Part shown: positions 34,517 through 42,606 of the stretch, piece by piece
Layout of the letters: every line of letters starts with the position of its first letter
Numbering within the stretch: position 1 is the stretch's first letter
Translations under genes and position numbers: made by a program
Assembly: GCF_003054245.1 (NCBI RefSeq)
Contig: NZ_QBKR01000013.1
Location: 1-64,000 of the forward strand
Length of the DNA: 64,000 bases
Source of the DNA: Melghirimyces profundicolus
Lineage (GTDB): Bacteria > Bacillota > Bacilli > Thermoactinomycetales > DSM-45169
Reading direction: 5' to 3'
The notes under the pieces: model-generated
What the model was told of the DNA's origin: nothing
What the model saw: the letters and a program-made list of their open reading frames with translations, nothing else
Databases searched by the model: none

Positions 34517-36163
34517 ATGGCGGGAGGGCTCCGGGACCCCCGGTGGAAAACCCTGCGAACCATTGCCGAGACGCTGAACCGGTCCACGGCGGTTCGTCCG
34601 ATGCTGCAATCGGTGTTGGAAGAGTTGCTGAATGTGACGGGTCTTTCCACCGGTTGGATCTTTCTTACGGAGGAGCGGCCCGGGTTTGAACCGGTGGCTG
34701 TGCACCGACTTCCCCCCGCTCTGTCCCGGGATGGCGGCCGGCCGATGTGCCGGGGATCCTGTTGGTGTCTGAACCGATACTGGGACGGACGGTTGAAGGA
34801 AGCGGTCAACATCATCGAATGCAAGCGCCTGGAAGACGCGGTCAAATACGATTGGGGAGATACGGGGGGCATCACGCACCATGCCACCGTTCCGCTGACG
34901 GCGGGAGAGGAACGGATCGGGCTTTTGAATGTGGCTTCCCCCGGGAAAGAGCGGTTTTCCGAGGAGGAACTGGCTCTGTTGGAAGCGGTGGCTTACCAGA
35001 TCGGAACCGCCGTTCAGAAAACACGGTTGATCCAGGCCCAGAAAAAGCGGGCGGAGCTGTACGCCCGGCTGGATGAAGCCAGCCGGGCGATCTGGTCCGT
35101 CCGGGGTGACAACGGCTTGCCCGAACGAGCCGTGTGTGAGGTGGGGCGGCTGTTCGGTTGGCCTTTTGTGGCGATGTGGGTGAAAGAAGGGAAACGGTTT
35201 AAACTGGCCTCCCTCTACTTCCGGGGCACCTGTGTGTCCCCGGAAACCCGGTTTCCCCTGGAGAAATTGGGTCCCGTCAGCGCAGCTTTCGCGGAGCAGC
35301 GGGCGGTGAGCGGGGATCGATCTCTGGAGACGATCCAAGCTTTTTGGCCCGATTGCGCGGCGGTGGCCGCCGTTCCCGTCTCCATGCGGACGGAACGGAT
35401 CGGTGTCTTATCCGTGGGAGTCAACCGCGCGGGCGGGATCGGAGAGGGAGACCTTCCGGTGCTGAAAGCGTTGGGCGAACATCTTTCCCTTGCCTTGGAG
35501 AGCGCCCGTCTGGAGGAGGAACGACAGCAACTGACCGTGTCCGCGGAACGGAACCGGCTGGCCCGTGATTTGCATGACTCCGTCAACCAGAAGTTGTTTT
35601 CCCTTTCGTTGACCGCCAGAGCGGCTCAGGACCTGCCGCCGGGAGAAATTCGGGAGAGCCTGGAAGACATCCAAAACCTCTCAACGGAAGCGCTGAAAGA
35701 GATGCGTTCCCTGATTTGGCAACTCCGTCCCCCGGGTCTCGAAAAGGGGGTGCTCACCGAGCTTCGGGACTACGGCCGACGTCTGGGTCTGAAAGTGGAA
35801 GACCGGGTGGAAGGGGTCCGGGATCTTCCCCGGAACGTGGAGGAAGCCCTTTGGCGGATCGGACAGGAAGCGCTCAACAACATCAGCCGTCATGCGGGAA
35901 CCGATCAGGTATTACTTGTCCTGAAAATCGGGAAGGATGAGGTCCTCCTGGAAGTGGAGGATCACGGGCGGGGTTTTTCCCATGATCCGGACCTCAACCG
36001 GAAATGGTCCCTCGGGATCACCAGCATGAAGGAGCGGGCGGAACTATTGGGCGGCACCTTTACGGTGAAAAGCCGTCCCGGGGAGGGGACCCTTTGCCGG
36101 ACGGTGCTTCCCCTCAGAGAAAGGAGTGCGGAACATGGCGATCCGGATCCTGCTCGTGGATGA
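34517..36163 (+). CDS. Soluble GAF sensor histidine kinase (HisKA_3/NarX type)
   Basis: A histidine kinase of about 548 residues with no membrane helix. Two GAF domains lie near residues 15-170 and 190-345. The first contains a Cys-rich stretch, MCRGSCWC followed about 20 residues later by ECKRLED, which could bind a metal or iron-sulfur cluster. The HisKA_3 phosphorylation site is ARDLHDSVNQKLF, and the ATPase has N-box EALNNISRHAG and G-box VEDHGRGFS. ATG 34517 is used because GGAAGGGGAAAGAG lies before it; ATG 34490 and 34340 were judged less likely. The regulator gene overlaps its end by 29 bases. Confidence 0.87.
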   Translation: MAGGLRDPRWKTLRTIAETLNRSTAVRPMLQSVLEELLNVTGLSTGWIFLTEERPGFEPVAVHRLPPALSRDGGRPMCRGSCWCLNRYWDGRLKEAVNIIECKRLEDAVKYDWGDTGGITHHATVPLTAGEERIGLLNVASPGKERFSEEELALLEAVAYQIGTAVQKTRLIQAQKKRAELYARLDEASRAIWSVRGDNGLPERAVCEVGRLFGWPFVAMWVKEGKRFKLASLYFRGTCVSPETRFPLEKLGPVSAAFAEQRAVSGDRSLETIQAFWPDCAAVAAVPVSMRTERIGVLSVGVNRAGGIGEGDLPVLKALGEHLSLALESARLEEERQQLTVSAERNRLARDLHDSVNQKLFSLSLTARAAQDLPPGEIRESLEDIQNLSTEALKEMRSLIWQLRPPGLEKGVLTELRDYGRRLGLKVEDRVEGVRDLPRNVEEALWRIGQEALNNISRHAGTDQVLLVLKIGKDEVLLEVEDHGRGFSHDPDLNRKWSLGITSMKERAELLGGTFTVKSRPGEGTLCRTVLPLRERSAEHGDPDPARG

Positions 36164-36791
36164 CCATCCCATGGTGCGGAAGGGATTGCGTCTTTTCCTG
36201 AAAACGAAGGAAGATATGGAAATCGTCGGCGAGGCGTCCAACGGAAAAGAGGCCGTGGAAGAGATGGAACGCCTGCAGCCCGACGTGGTGCTGATGGACC
36301 TGGTGATGCCGGAGATGGACGGAGTGGAAGCCACCCGAAAGATGAAGGAGGCCCATCCCGGGGTGAAAGTGGTGGTCCTCACCAGCTTCTCCGACCAGGA
36401 CCATGTCTTGCCCGCGATTCGGGCCGGGGCGGAAGGATATCAACTGAAAGAGATCGAGGCGGATGAGCTGGCGGAAACCATCCGGGCGGCTCACCAGGGA
36501 CAAACCCACCTCCACCCCCGGGCCGCGGGCCACTTGGTACACCAATTCACCTCCGGGGTTTCAAGGGAGGAAAAAAATGGACCGGATGTGCTGACCCGAA
36601 GAGAGCGGGAGGTTCTGCGCCTGATCACGGCGGGAAAAAGCAACAAAGAAATCGCCGCCGAACTGGTCATCGCCGAAAAAACGGTGAAGACCCATGTCAG
36701 CAGTATCCTGGGCAAGCTGGAACTCCAGGACCGGACCCAGGCGGCGATTCACGCCATAAAACAGGGGTGGTTTGATTACAGGAAGGAATGA
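36135..36791 (+). CDS. NarL/LuxR-type response regulator
   Basis: A 218-residue regulator with an N-terminal receiver (phosphorylation Asp in VVLMDLVMPEMDG, about residue 53; conserved Lys in YQLKEIE) and C-terminal LuxR helix-turn-helix (LTRREREVLRLI, then NKEIAAELVIAEKTVKTHVS). Resembles LiaR/VraR/YhcZ-type regulators. ATG 36135 is chosen because AAGGAG lies nine bases upstream; GTG 36126 is possible. It overlaps the kinase gene, so both form one two-component pair, probably responding to a redox or oxygen-related cue given the kinase's Cys motif (inference). Confidence 0.88.
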   Translation: MAIRILLVDDHPMVRKGLRLFLKTKEDMEIVGEASNGKEAVEEMERLQPDVVLMDLVMPEMDGVEATRKMKEAHPGVKVVVLTSFSDQDHVLPAIRAGAEGYQLKEIEADELAETIRAAHQGQTHLHPRAAGHLVHQFTSGVSREEKNGPDVLTRREREVLRLITAGKSNKEIAAELVIAEKTVKTHVSSILGKLELQDRTQAAIHAIKQGWFDYRKE

Positions 36792-36804
36792 ATCGGAGTC
36801 CTCC

Positions 36805-37228
36805 TGGAACTTTTGTGAAAAAGTGAGCGGCAGCATTTACCCAAAGCCGCTCCGGCTGCACTCACAGAGCACAAGTCTCGCCTGGGTCGCTTGCGCTCCC
36901 CGGTCTCGCTATGCACTCACAGAGCACAAGTCGTGCCTGGGGTCGCTTGCGCTCCCCGGTCTCGCTATGCACTCACAGAGCACAAGTCTCGCCTGGGTCG
37001 CTTGCGCTCCCCGGTCTCGCTATGCTGTCCTGCAGAGATGGTTGCACTGTCCGCTCCGAATCATCCTGCTGCGGGCAGGGGCAAAACGTCTTCGGATGCA
37101 ACACAGAGAAGCTTTTGCCCCTAAACGCCCTTGCTGGCTGATTCTCCGCTGGGCAGGACAGCAAAGTCGCTATTTTGGGCAAACGCTTCCCCTTTTCTCG
37201 AAACGAACATTCAATCACAACGCTTCTA
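36805..37228 (-). repeat. Second long copy of the dispersed element (copy 3, inverted)
   Basis: Bounded by TGGAACTTTTGTGA and TCACAACGCTTCTA, this 424-base copy is inverted relative to copy 1 and shares its whole structure: CAGCATTTACCCAAAGCCGC at the left, a tandem array of three 55/56-base units (about 36860-37025), then the middle part with GGGCAAAACGTCTTCGG and GGGCAAACGCTTCC. It fills the gap after the response regulator gene. Differences from copy 1 are scattered, so the copies are not recent duplicates. Confidence 0.88.
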
Positions 37229-37237
37229 AAGGTGTCT

Positions 37238-38671
37238 TTAATGAACATCGGTTCCGGCGGAAATGGTTTCCGGATTCCCTTCCGTCCTTGCGTGGGAGCG
37301 ATCCTGCCGGTATGGATTTGACGGGGATGTTGAATGTTCGGGGCGGTAAAACCCCGCGAGACGTTTGGCGTAGGCGAGGTTGGAACGGCAGGCTTCTCTG
37401 GCCAGATCCTTTCTGCCCGCTTTGGCGGCTTTGTAATGATGGGGGTCCCTGGAGTTGATCTCGATCAGCCAGAGCTTCCCGTCCTGATCCATGGCCAGGT
37501 CCATGCCAAAGTTTCCGTAGTGGTGTTTCCGGTCCATGATCCGGGCGGCGCTCAGGGCGAGCTCCGACATTTTCTTTCTCACTGAATCAGCGTCCCTCTC
37601 TTCGGCAACGAGGCTCTGGATCGTGGCCTCTCCCGGTTCCCGGCGTGCACCTGTGATGCTGCTGCTGACCACGGCCCCCCTTTTGCCGAGGCGGCCGATC
37701 AGTCCCACGTCCTTCCACTCCCCGGTTTCGTCTTTGACCACGATGAGACGGAAATCCCGGATCCCCCCGGGGTAACAAATGCGGAGCAAGGGTTGAAATA
37801 GGTAGGTCTTTTCCGGATCGAGATGTTTTTTCAGGCTCTTCAGCAAAGCCTTCTCATTTGCAAGACGGATACTGAAGTTTCCTCTCCGGTTACTGGTGCT
37901 CAAACTATAACCGGACCCGTTTTTTCTGATCCGGTAGATGCTTCTTCCGAGGCTGCCCGCGACCGGCTTGATGTAAATTCCGTCCCAGGAATCCAAATAG
38001 GGAACCAGGTCACACAGGGAAGCCAGGAGATGGGTTTCCGGAAGATGATCCCGGGTCTCGGGGTGTTCTTTCAGGGCTTGATACATCTCCCATTTACTGA
38101 AGCGATACTCGTTGAACAGGCACCTGTCCAGGGAATTCCGAAAATGCGACCTCCAACGGTCGTTCAATGTGATCATATTGAAAATGGAGTCGGGATAGGG
38201 GACGGTGACCCGTTTCCAATTCTTTTTTTCCGGGTGGTAATAGAAGCCGCTGACCTGTTTTTCTTTCCGGTTGACGCCGGACAGGGAGAATGCCAGAAGA
38301 ACCCCGTTGATGGAAGGATAGTGTTGGGTATACCGGGACAGGAATCTCAGTCTCCTGCGGAGTCCTTGTTCCGTTCCCGACACCAGCATTCCGATCAGGG
38401 GTCCGACCTGGATCTCCCGGTCCCCCGACACGATTTCATAACGTGGCGGAAGCGGGATGTTCATGGAGTGGAGCAGGCTTTCGGACAATCGGAGGAGGTT
38501 TCTCCGGTCCAGGTTGGGGTCAGGTTCCACCTGAACGATCCGAGTGGCGGCTCCGAATTTCAGGGTTCGGGTCTCCAGTGCCTTTATGCCGTACACGGCG
38601 GCGGTTTCCGGATGCATGTAAAGCCGGTCGGTGGAGGACTTCTCAATCGTCAGGGTGAAGGGGCCATCCAT
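37238..38671 (-). CDS. YheC/YheD-like endospore coat-associated ATP-grasp protein
   Basis: A 477-residue ATP-grasp protein of the YheC/YheD family found in the spore coat or cortex region. The C-terminal ATP-grasp portion has DGIYIKPVAGSLGRSIYR, ICYPGGIRDFRLIVV and the metal-binding NFGMDLAMDQDGKLWLIEIN. The N-terminal half (1-200) is the family's own domain. ATG 38671 follows AAGGGGGATACGGG. A CATAGTCTA on the minus strand upstream fits the sigma-K -10 consensus CATANNNTA, but no -35 was confirmed. A divergent relative begins at 38838. Confidence 0.82.
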   Translation of the reverse strand: MDGPFTLTIEKSSTDRLYMHPETAAVYGIKALETRTLKFGAATRIVQVEPDPNLDRRNLLRLSESLLHSMNIPLPPRYEIVSGDREIQVGPLIGMLVSGTEQGLRRRLRFLSRYTQHYPSINGVLLAFSLSGVNRKEKQVSGFYYHPEKKNWKRVTVPYPDSIFNMITLNDRWRSHFRNSLDRCLFNEYRFSKWEMYQALKEHPETRDHLPETHLLASLCDLVPYLDSWDGIYIKPVAGSLGRSIYRIRKNGSGYSLSTSNRRGNFSIRLANEKALLKSLKKHLDPEKTYLFQPLLRICYPGGIRDFRLIVVKDETGEWKDVGLIGRLGKRGAVVSSSITGARREPGEATIQSLVAEERDADSVRKKMSELALSAARIMDRKHHYGNFGMDLAMDQDGKLWLIEINSRDPHHYKAAKAGRKDLAREACRSNLAYAKRLAGFYRPEHSTSPSNPYRQDRSHARTEGNPETISAGTDVH

Positions 38672-38837
38672 CCCGTATCCCCCTTTCTCATTCTGTCTTT
38701 CCTGATAGACTATGGTGGAACTCTCTCCTCTGACTATGCACTTCCCCAGGCAAAACACCCAATCTTGCAACCGCCCTTAACTCCCGCTGTGCCGGTGCAT
38801 AGAGATATAGGGACCAGTCAGGATGTGGGTGAGTCGA

Positions 38838-39590
38838 ATGGAAAGAGACACCAAGTGGACCCGGTATCTTTTGTTGGTCGGGAATGAAGGCATCAAAGAT
38901 GCTCTCCCCCACACGGTCCCTTACAGCACAAAGGCGTTTCGTTCCTTTCTTGAGAAATACGGGGAGGTGATTGTCAAAAGGGAGGTGGGGTGCAGGGGAT
39001 ATGGCATGATGAAAGTGACGAAAAAAGGGGAAGAGCAGTACATCCTTCATTACAACCGGAAGCGGAGGACTTTTGGGGACCTGAGGCTTTTGATCCGTCA
39101 GATGGAAAAGCGGATGCAGGGGAGAAAATATCTCGTTCAGGAATACATCGATCTGGCTTCGGTGGATGGCAGACCCTTCGATTTAAGGGTGATGGTTCAG
39201 CGAAAAGCCGGTGAGCCTTGGAGAGTGACGGGAAGTTACGCCAAGCTCGCCCAAAAAGGTTGGTTCAACACCAACCTGGCGACGGGCGGAATCGTTCTCC
39301 CGACCCGGAAAGCCCTCCTCCTTGCCGGCCTGAAGGAAAAAGCCCCGGAGGTCATCCTGGACGAAATCGAAGGGTTGGCGATAAAGATCGCAAAACAGTT
39401 GGACGAAAAGTTCAAGCGTCAAACCATATGGGGCATGGACATGGGGCTCGACAAAACCGGAAAGGTCTATCTGATCGAAATGAACCGGGCCCCGGGAATC
39501 AAAGGGTTCAGGAAATTAAACAATCCCCGGGTGTACACCCGGATCCAAAGCATCATCCGCCACAACCGGAGAAAGCGGAAAAGCGCCTGA
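38838..39590 (+). CDS. Short YheC/YheD-like ATP-grasp protein
   Basis: A 250-residue ATP-grasp protein, homologous to the C-terminal part of its divergent neighbour. Features include EVIVKREVGCRGYGMMKV, YLVQEYIDLASVDGRPFDLRV and the C-terminal WGMDMGLDKTGKVYLIEMN. It lacks the long N-terminal domain of YheC-type proteins. ATG 38838 (GGTGAG upstream) is one choice; ATG 38823 adds five residues. It may act together with the neighbour in spore coat assembly, with a substrate not known for the family. Confidence 0.78.
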   Translation: MERDTKWTRYLLLVGNEGIKDALPHTVPYSTKAFRSFLEKYGEVIVKREVGCRGYGMMKVTKKGEEQYILHYNRKRRTFGDLRLLIRQMEKRMQGRKYLVQEYIDLASVDGRPFDLRVMVQRKAGEPWRVTGSYAKLAQKGWFNTNLATGGIVLPTRKALLLAGLKEKAPEVILDEIEGLAIKIAKQLDEKFKRQTIWGMDMGLDKTGKVYLIEMNRAPGIKGFRKLNNPRVYTRIQSIIRHNRRKRKSA

Positions 39591-39606
39591 GAAGGCGTTT
39601 TTTATA
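39583..39606 (+). terminator. Short terminator after ATP-grasp gene
   Basis: CGCCT pairs with AGGCG across GAGA, then TTTTTTATA; it overlaps the end of the gene. Confidence 0.65.
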
Positions 39607-39639
39607 TACTTTTAAAGTAAAATAAAGGGTCTCTTCAGG

Positions 39640-39898
39640 GCCGCCTGCGAAATGAGGGGATGGACGTTTCCAACTGTGGTCTTCAAACGGATCCAAGCAG
39701 ATGAACACAGCAGTTATACCGTCGGCGGATGGTCTTCCGCTGACGGGTTGCCTGGTCATGCAGGTCTCTTTTTCGTCCCGGGATTGGACCCCGTTTAAGA
39801 ATTCGGGTGGCCGTCCAGCCTTTCAGAGGTGGGTCCCCACAGCGGTTCGCCAAGATGGCAGGGAAGGAGGGAACCCTGGTTCCCTTCTGTCTTTTTTT
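39640..39898 (+). ncRNA. Candidate structured RNA ending in an orphan terminator
   Basis: The + strand between two gene ends holds successive hairpins: CGTCGGCGGA...TCCGCTGACG (39720-39745), CCTG...CAGG (39751-39763), GGTC...GACC (39763-39789) and GTGGG...CCCAC (39829-39840). It ends with GGGAACC/GGTTCCC and TTCTGTCTTTTTTT (39869-39898), a rightward terminator with no + strand gene before it except the ATP-grasp gene, which has its own. Nothing matches a riboswitch or T-box that I recognise. It may be a small RNA, or a second terminator for read-through. Confidence 0.35.
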
Positions 39899-40358
39899 AA
39901 AGCTTATACAGGTGAACGTCGTGATCGAATTTTTCCGTGCTCTCCAGGATGATGGCTTCCACGGTTTCCCAGGATCCTCCCGCGAGGCCGCAGCCGATCC
40001 CGTAAGGCAGACCGACTTTGTAGCAAGAGGGATCTTCGTGCCGGTAAAGTTCGATAAACATGGAATCCAAGGCACGTTGCAGCGCATCATAATCTGTCTC
40101 ACGGGTTCCGCTTCCATAGTGGAATTGCCCGTAGAGGTTGAAGATGAGACGCCCGTCGCTGTGGGCGTAGGAGACTTTTCCCAACCGATTTCGGTCTCCG
40201 GCCGGGATGTCAAAGTTTTTGTCGGCTTCCAGGGCTTCAGGATATCGCCGGGCAATCTGGCTGGCGATCCCGGCACCCATGGTGGCGAAACAATTGCATT
40301 GGTGGGCGATGACCGTGCAGTCACTCTCCAACAGATTTCCCTTCTGAATGGTGATCAC
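39897..40358 (-). CDS. Macro-domain protein
   Basis: A 153-residue single macro domain, a module that binds ADP-ribose or related nucleotides and in some members removes ADP-ribose-1''-phosphate. The N-terminal strand ITIQKGNLLESD, AHQCNCFATMGAGIASQI and LPYGIGCGLAGGSWETV match the ligand-binding loops. GTG 40358 follows GGAAAGGATG; the frame upstream adds no conserved sequence. It shares its strand with the thiamine-binding gene, separated by a terminator. Confidence 0.85.
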   Translation of the reverse strand: MITIQKGNLLESDCTVIAHQCNCFATMGAGIASQIARRYPEALEADKNFDIPAGDRNRLGKVSYAHSDGRLIFNLYGQFHYGSGTRETDYDALQRALDSMFIELYRHEDPSCYKVGLPYGIGCGLAGGSWETVEAIILESTEKFDHDVHLYKL

Positions 40359-40425
40359 CGAATCATCCTTTCCTTTCGCTTTTTCTGTTTGGTTTCTTCT
40401 CGGTCGGCTTGTCATTTTCCTGGCG

Positions 40426-40460
40426 AAAAAAAGAGAACCCTCCTGAAGGCTCTCTTTTTT
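40426..40460 (-). terminator. Terminator after thiamine-binding gene
   Basis: AAAGAGA pairs with TCTCTTT with a GG/CC inside, T-run in the minus direction. It follows the leftward gene at 40467. Confidence 0.75.
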
Positions 40461-40466
40461 CGTCGT

Positions 40467-40760
40467 TTATTGCTTCTTGACCTTATCCACCTGGGTCCCC
40501 AGTTCCATCGGCCCGTCCAGCCGGTCGTCGATGGTGATCTGGGTGACGACGCGGCGGATGCCGTTTTGGAGGGTGGAGCGGTGGATATCGGATGAGACGG
40601 CCATCAGCTGATCGATCTCTCCTTCCACCACGGTGGCTGTCGGGGTGACCTGGTAGGAGAGGCCGTTCTGCTCAACCACACGGCAGGCTTCCTTGACTGT
40701 CTCACTGAAGCTGGGCGTTTCACCGCCCACGGGCACGATGCTGATTTCCATCAGGGGCAT
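40467..40760 (-). CDS. Thiamine-binding protein of MTH1187/YkoF type
   Basis: A 97-residue protein of the MTH1187 (DUF77) family. Its sequence has the pattern PLMEISIVPVG, VTPTATVVEGEIDQLM and VTQITIDDRLDG, with repeated beta-alpha-beta. Members bind thiamine or hydroxymethylpyrimidine-like ligands. ATG 40760 is used because AGGTG lies seven bases upstream. No thiamine riboswitch is seen. It is the first gene of a leftward pair. Confidence 0.85.
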   Translation of the reverse strand: MPLMEISIVPVGGETPSFSETVKEACRVVEQNGLSYQVTPTATVVEGEIDQLMAVSSDIHRSTLQNGIRRVVTQITIDDRLDGPMELGTQVDKVKKQ

Positions 40761-40877
40761 GGGGTTCACCTCAATTCTTTCGAGTGTCCTTCGTTAGTAT
40801 GTCCCCGGCAGGTCCGTTCAAAAAACGGGAAATCGGCCGCGTTTTTCAACGGTTGTTCTAAAAGGCCCGGCCGTGAA

Positions 40878-40887
40878 ATATATAGAG
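40878..40887 (+). promoter_or_regulatory. Possible sporulation -10 element of the cotJ operon
   Basis: ATATATAGAG lies 38 bases before the cotJA start and is nearly identical to ATACATAGAG at the same relative place before yutH. CotJ operons are mother-cell controlled in B. subtilis, so a sigma-E-type -10 is plausible. Confidence 0.35.
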
Positions 40888-40924
40888 TACAGGAGACAAC
40901 GGGAAGGAGAAGGAGGGCGGAGGA

Positions 40925-41179
40925 TTGTACACCTACCGGAAGTATTACGAACCGTATGTCAGCCCTTTGGATCCCTGTCCGCCGATGCGGGTGAAGTCGT
41001 ACGAAACCCCACCCCAGCTGTACATGGGGTTTCAGCCGCCCAACCTCCCTCAGTACCACCCGAGGGAAGCATTGAAACAGGGGACGCTCTGGCCGGCGTT
41101 GTTCGCGCCGTATACCAATCCTTACAAAGGACCGGGAGGAGGTGTGGACGGTGGCGGGGAGAACCCCGATAACGGATGA
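40925..41179 (+). CDS. cotJA: Spore coat protein CotJA
   Basis: An 84-residue coat protein rich in Pro, Tyr and Gly. It has the CotJA pattern DPCPPMRVKSYETPPQLYMGFQ, where each line of the family reads similar Pro-rich segments, followed by the LPQY and LKQGTLWPALF parts. TTG 40925 follows GGAGGGCGGAGGA. CotJA, CotJB and CotJC assemble together in the inner coat; here the three genes follow in that order, with cotJB starting before the end of cotJA. Confidence 0.9.
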   Translation: MYTYRKYYEPYVSPLDPCPPMRVKSYETPPQLYMGFQPPNLPQYHPREALKQGTLWPALFAPYTNPYKGPGGGVDGGGENPDNG

Positions 41180-41432
41180 ACAAAAAGAGATGTACTTCCG
41201 GATGATGGAGGAGATCCAGGCGGTCGACTTTGTGTTGGTGGAGTTGAACCTGTATTTGGACACCCACCCCGATGACCAACAGGCGGTTCAGCAGTACAAC
41301 GAGTACGTGCAACGGAGTGCGGCACTCAAAAACCGCTTCCAGTCCATGTTCGGTCCGCTCTACGGTTTTGGGAACAGTTACTCCGCCAGTCCGTTTTCAT
41401 GGAAGGAAGCCCCGTGGCCATGGCAAGTGTAA
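41151..41432 (+). CDS. cotJB: Spore coat protein CotJB
   Basis: A 93-residue helical coat protein. It contains MMEEIQAVDFVLVELNLYLD and QQYNEYVQRS, as in the CotJB family. GTG 41151 is preferred because GGGAGGAGG (41134-41142) lies eight bases before it; the frame would also allow GTG 41142, within the ribosome site itself. It overlaps cotJA by 29 bases. Confidence 0.9.
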   Translation: MAGRTPITDEQKEMYFRMMEEIQAVDFVLVELNLYLDTHPDDQQAVQQYNEYVQRSAALKNRFQSMFGPLYGFGNSYSASPFSWKEAPWPWQV

Positions 41433-41454
41433 CCGGGTACAGGAGGTTTTGAAT

Positions 41455-42024
41455 TTGTGGGTATATGAAAAAAAGCTCCAGTATCCCGTCCGGGTGAATC
41501 AATGCGACCCCCGGATGGCGAAGTTTTTGATGGAACAATACGGGGGAGCCGACGGGGAACTGGCGGCGGCCCTGCGCTACCTTAACCAGCGGTACACCCT
41601 GCCGGACCGGGTGATCGGGATCGTCAACGACATCGGGACGGAAGAACTGGCCCATCTGGAAATGATCGCGACCATGGTTTACAAACTGACCAAGGACGCC
41701 ACCGCGGAACAGATGATGGAAGCGGGCCTGGGAGATCACTATGCCGACCATGACAAGGCGTTATTCTTCCACAACGCGGCGGGCCACCCTTTTACCGCTG
41801 AGTATTTTCAAGCCAAGGGCGATCCCATCGCCGATCTGTACGAGGACGTTGCGGCGGAAGAGAAAGCGCGGGCCACCTACCAGTGGCTGATCAATATGAC
41901 CGACGACCCGGACCTGCAGGACGGCCTGCAGTTCCTCCGGGAACGGGAAGTGGTTCACTCCCAGCGGTTCCGGGAAGCGGTGGAGATCCTTAAGGAAGAA
42001 CGGGACAGAAAAAAATTTTTCTGA
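41455..42024 (+). CDS. cotJC: Spore coat protein CotJC (manganese catalase family)
   Basis: A 189-residue protein of the manganese catalase-like CotJC family. The helices show the Glu/His ligands of the family: GADGELAAALRYLNQ, GTEELAHLEMIATM and DVAAEEKARATYQ, then REVVHSQRF. TTG 41455 follows AGGAGGTTTTGAA. In B. subtilis CotJC is an inner-coat protein; whether this family has catalase activity is unsettled, but the ligand residues look conserved. A strong terminator follows. Confidence 0.93.
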   Translation: MWVYEKKLQYPVRVNQCDPRMAKFLMEQYGGADGELAAALRYLNQRYTLPDRVIGIVNDIGTEELAHLEMIATMVYKLTKDATAEQMMEAGLGDHYADHDKALFFHNAAGHPFTAEYFQAKGDPIADLYEDVAAEEKARATYQWLINMTDDPDLQDGLQFLREREVVHSQRFREAVEILKEERDRKKFF

Positions 42025-42066
42025 AAGCCACAGACTGGGTCACGGGCGGAGCCTGTGGCTTTTTCA
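42024..42066 (+). terminator. Terminator of the cotJ operon
   Basis: AAAGCCACAG pairs with CTGTGGCTTTTT across a long, partly paired loop. The following 207 bases to the convergent gene contain nothing recognised. Confidence 0.85.
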
Positions 42067-42273
42067 CTGAAGGTTAATCCACGGTGTAACGATGGAGAAA
42101 CGGAAACGCATCTTTTGATTTTAAGCACGAAGGGCGGGAGTCATCCCCGCCCTGGTTTTCGAAATGGGAGATATTTATCCGCTCAACTCCTGGAGGGTTT
42201 CATACAGATCCATGTGACGGAAGCGGGAGCCTTCGTCCAAAAAGCGTTTCGGAATGAGAAGATCGTGAGTATT

Positions 42274-42606
42274 TCATTCCCATCCTCCTTTGTGGGCGAG
42301 GATATTGACGATCGCAACGGTCAGGAGAATCAGGATGATATAAAATCCGATCCAACGACCCGCCTTTCCTTTCATACGTTCTTTCCTCTTTTGCTCATAT
42401 CGGCGTTCAAACTCTTTGGAGACGCGACGATGAGCTATAATCGCAATGAGAAACGAAACTGCACCCATTGTTCCAGTGAAAACAACATAGCTATTTAATT
42501 GGTCATGCCTGAAATAATCCATGAGCGCATGAACTAAGTGAACGGTTCCAAACACACTCACAAAATCCCGGATCTGATACCAGGTTTTTTCACTGATCGA
42601 ATTCAC
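42274..42606 (-). CDS. Hypothetical two-helix membrane protein
   Basis: A 110-residue protein with two or three hydrophobic segments, VVFTGTMGAVSFLIAIIAH and IGFYIILILLTVAIVNILA, separated by a strongly basic stretch (HRRVSKEFERRYEQKRKERMK). GTG 42606 overlaps the RecQ stop; AAAGAGG is very close to it, so the real start could be slightly different. No family recognised. Translational coupling to recQ is suggested by the overlap. Confidence 0.6.
   Translation of the reverse strand: MNSISEKTWYQIRDFVSVFGTVHLVHALMDYFRHDQLNSYVVFTGTMGAVSFLIAIIAHRRVSKEFERRYEQKRKERMKGKAGRWIGFYIILILLTVAIVNILAHKGGWE

Noticed and set aside
39606-39896. T-box riboswitch (GGTGGGTCCCCAC... and TTTCGTCCC look similar)
   Set aside because: Consensus AGGGTGGNACCGCG is not matched, and no aminoacyl-tRNA synthetase or amino-acid gene follows on that strand.
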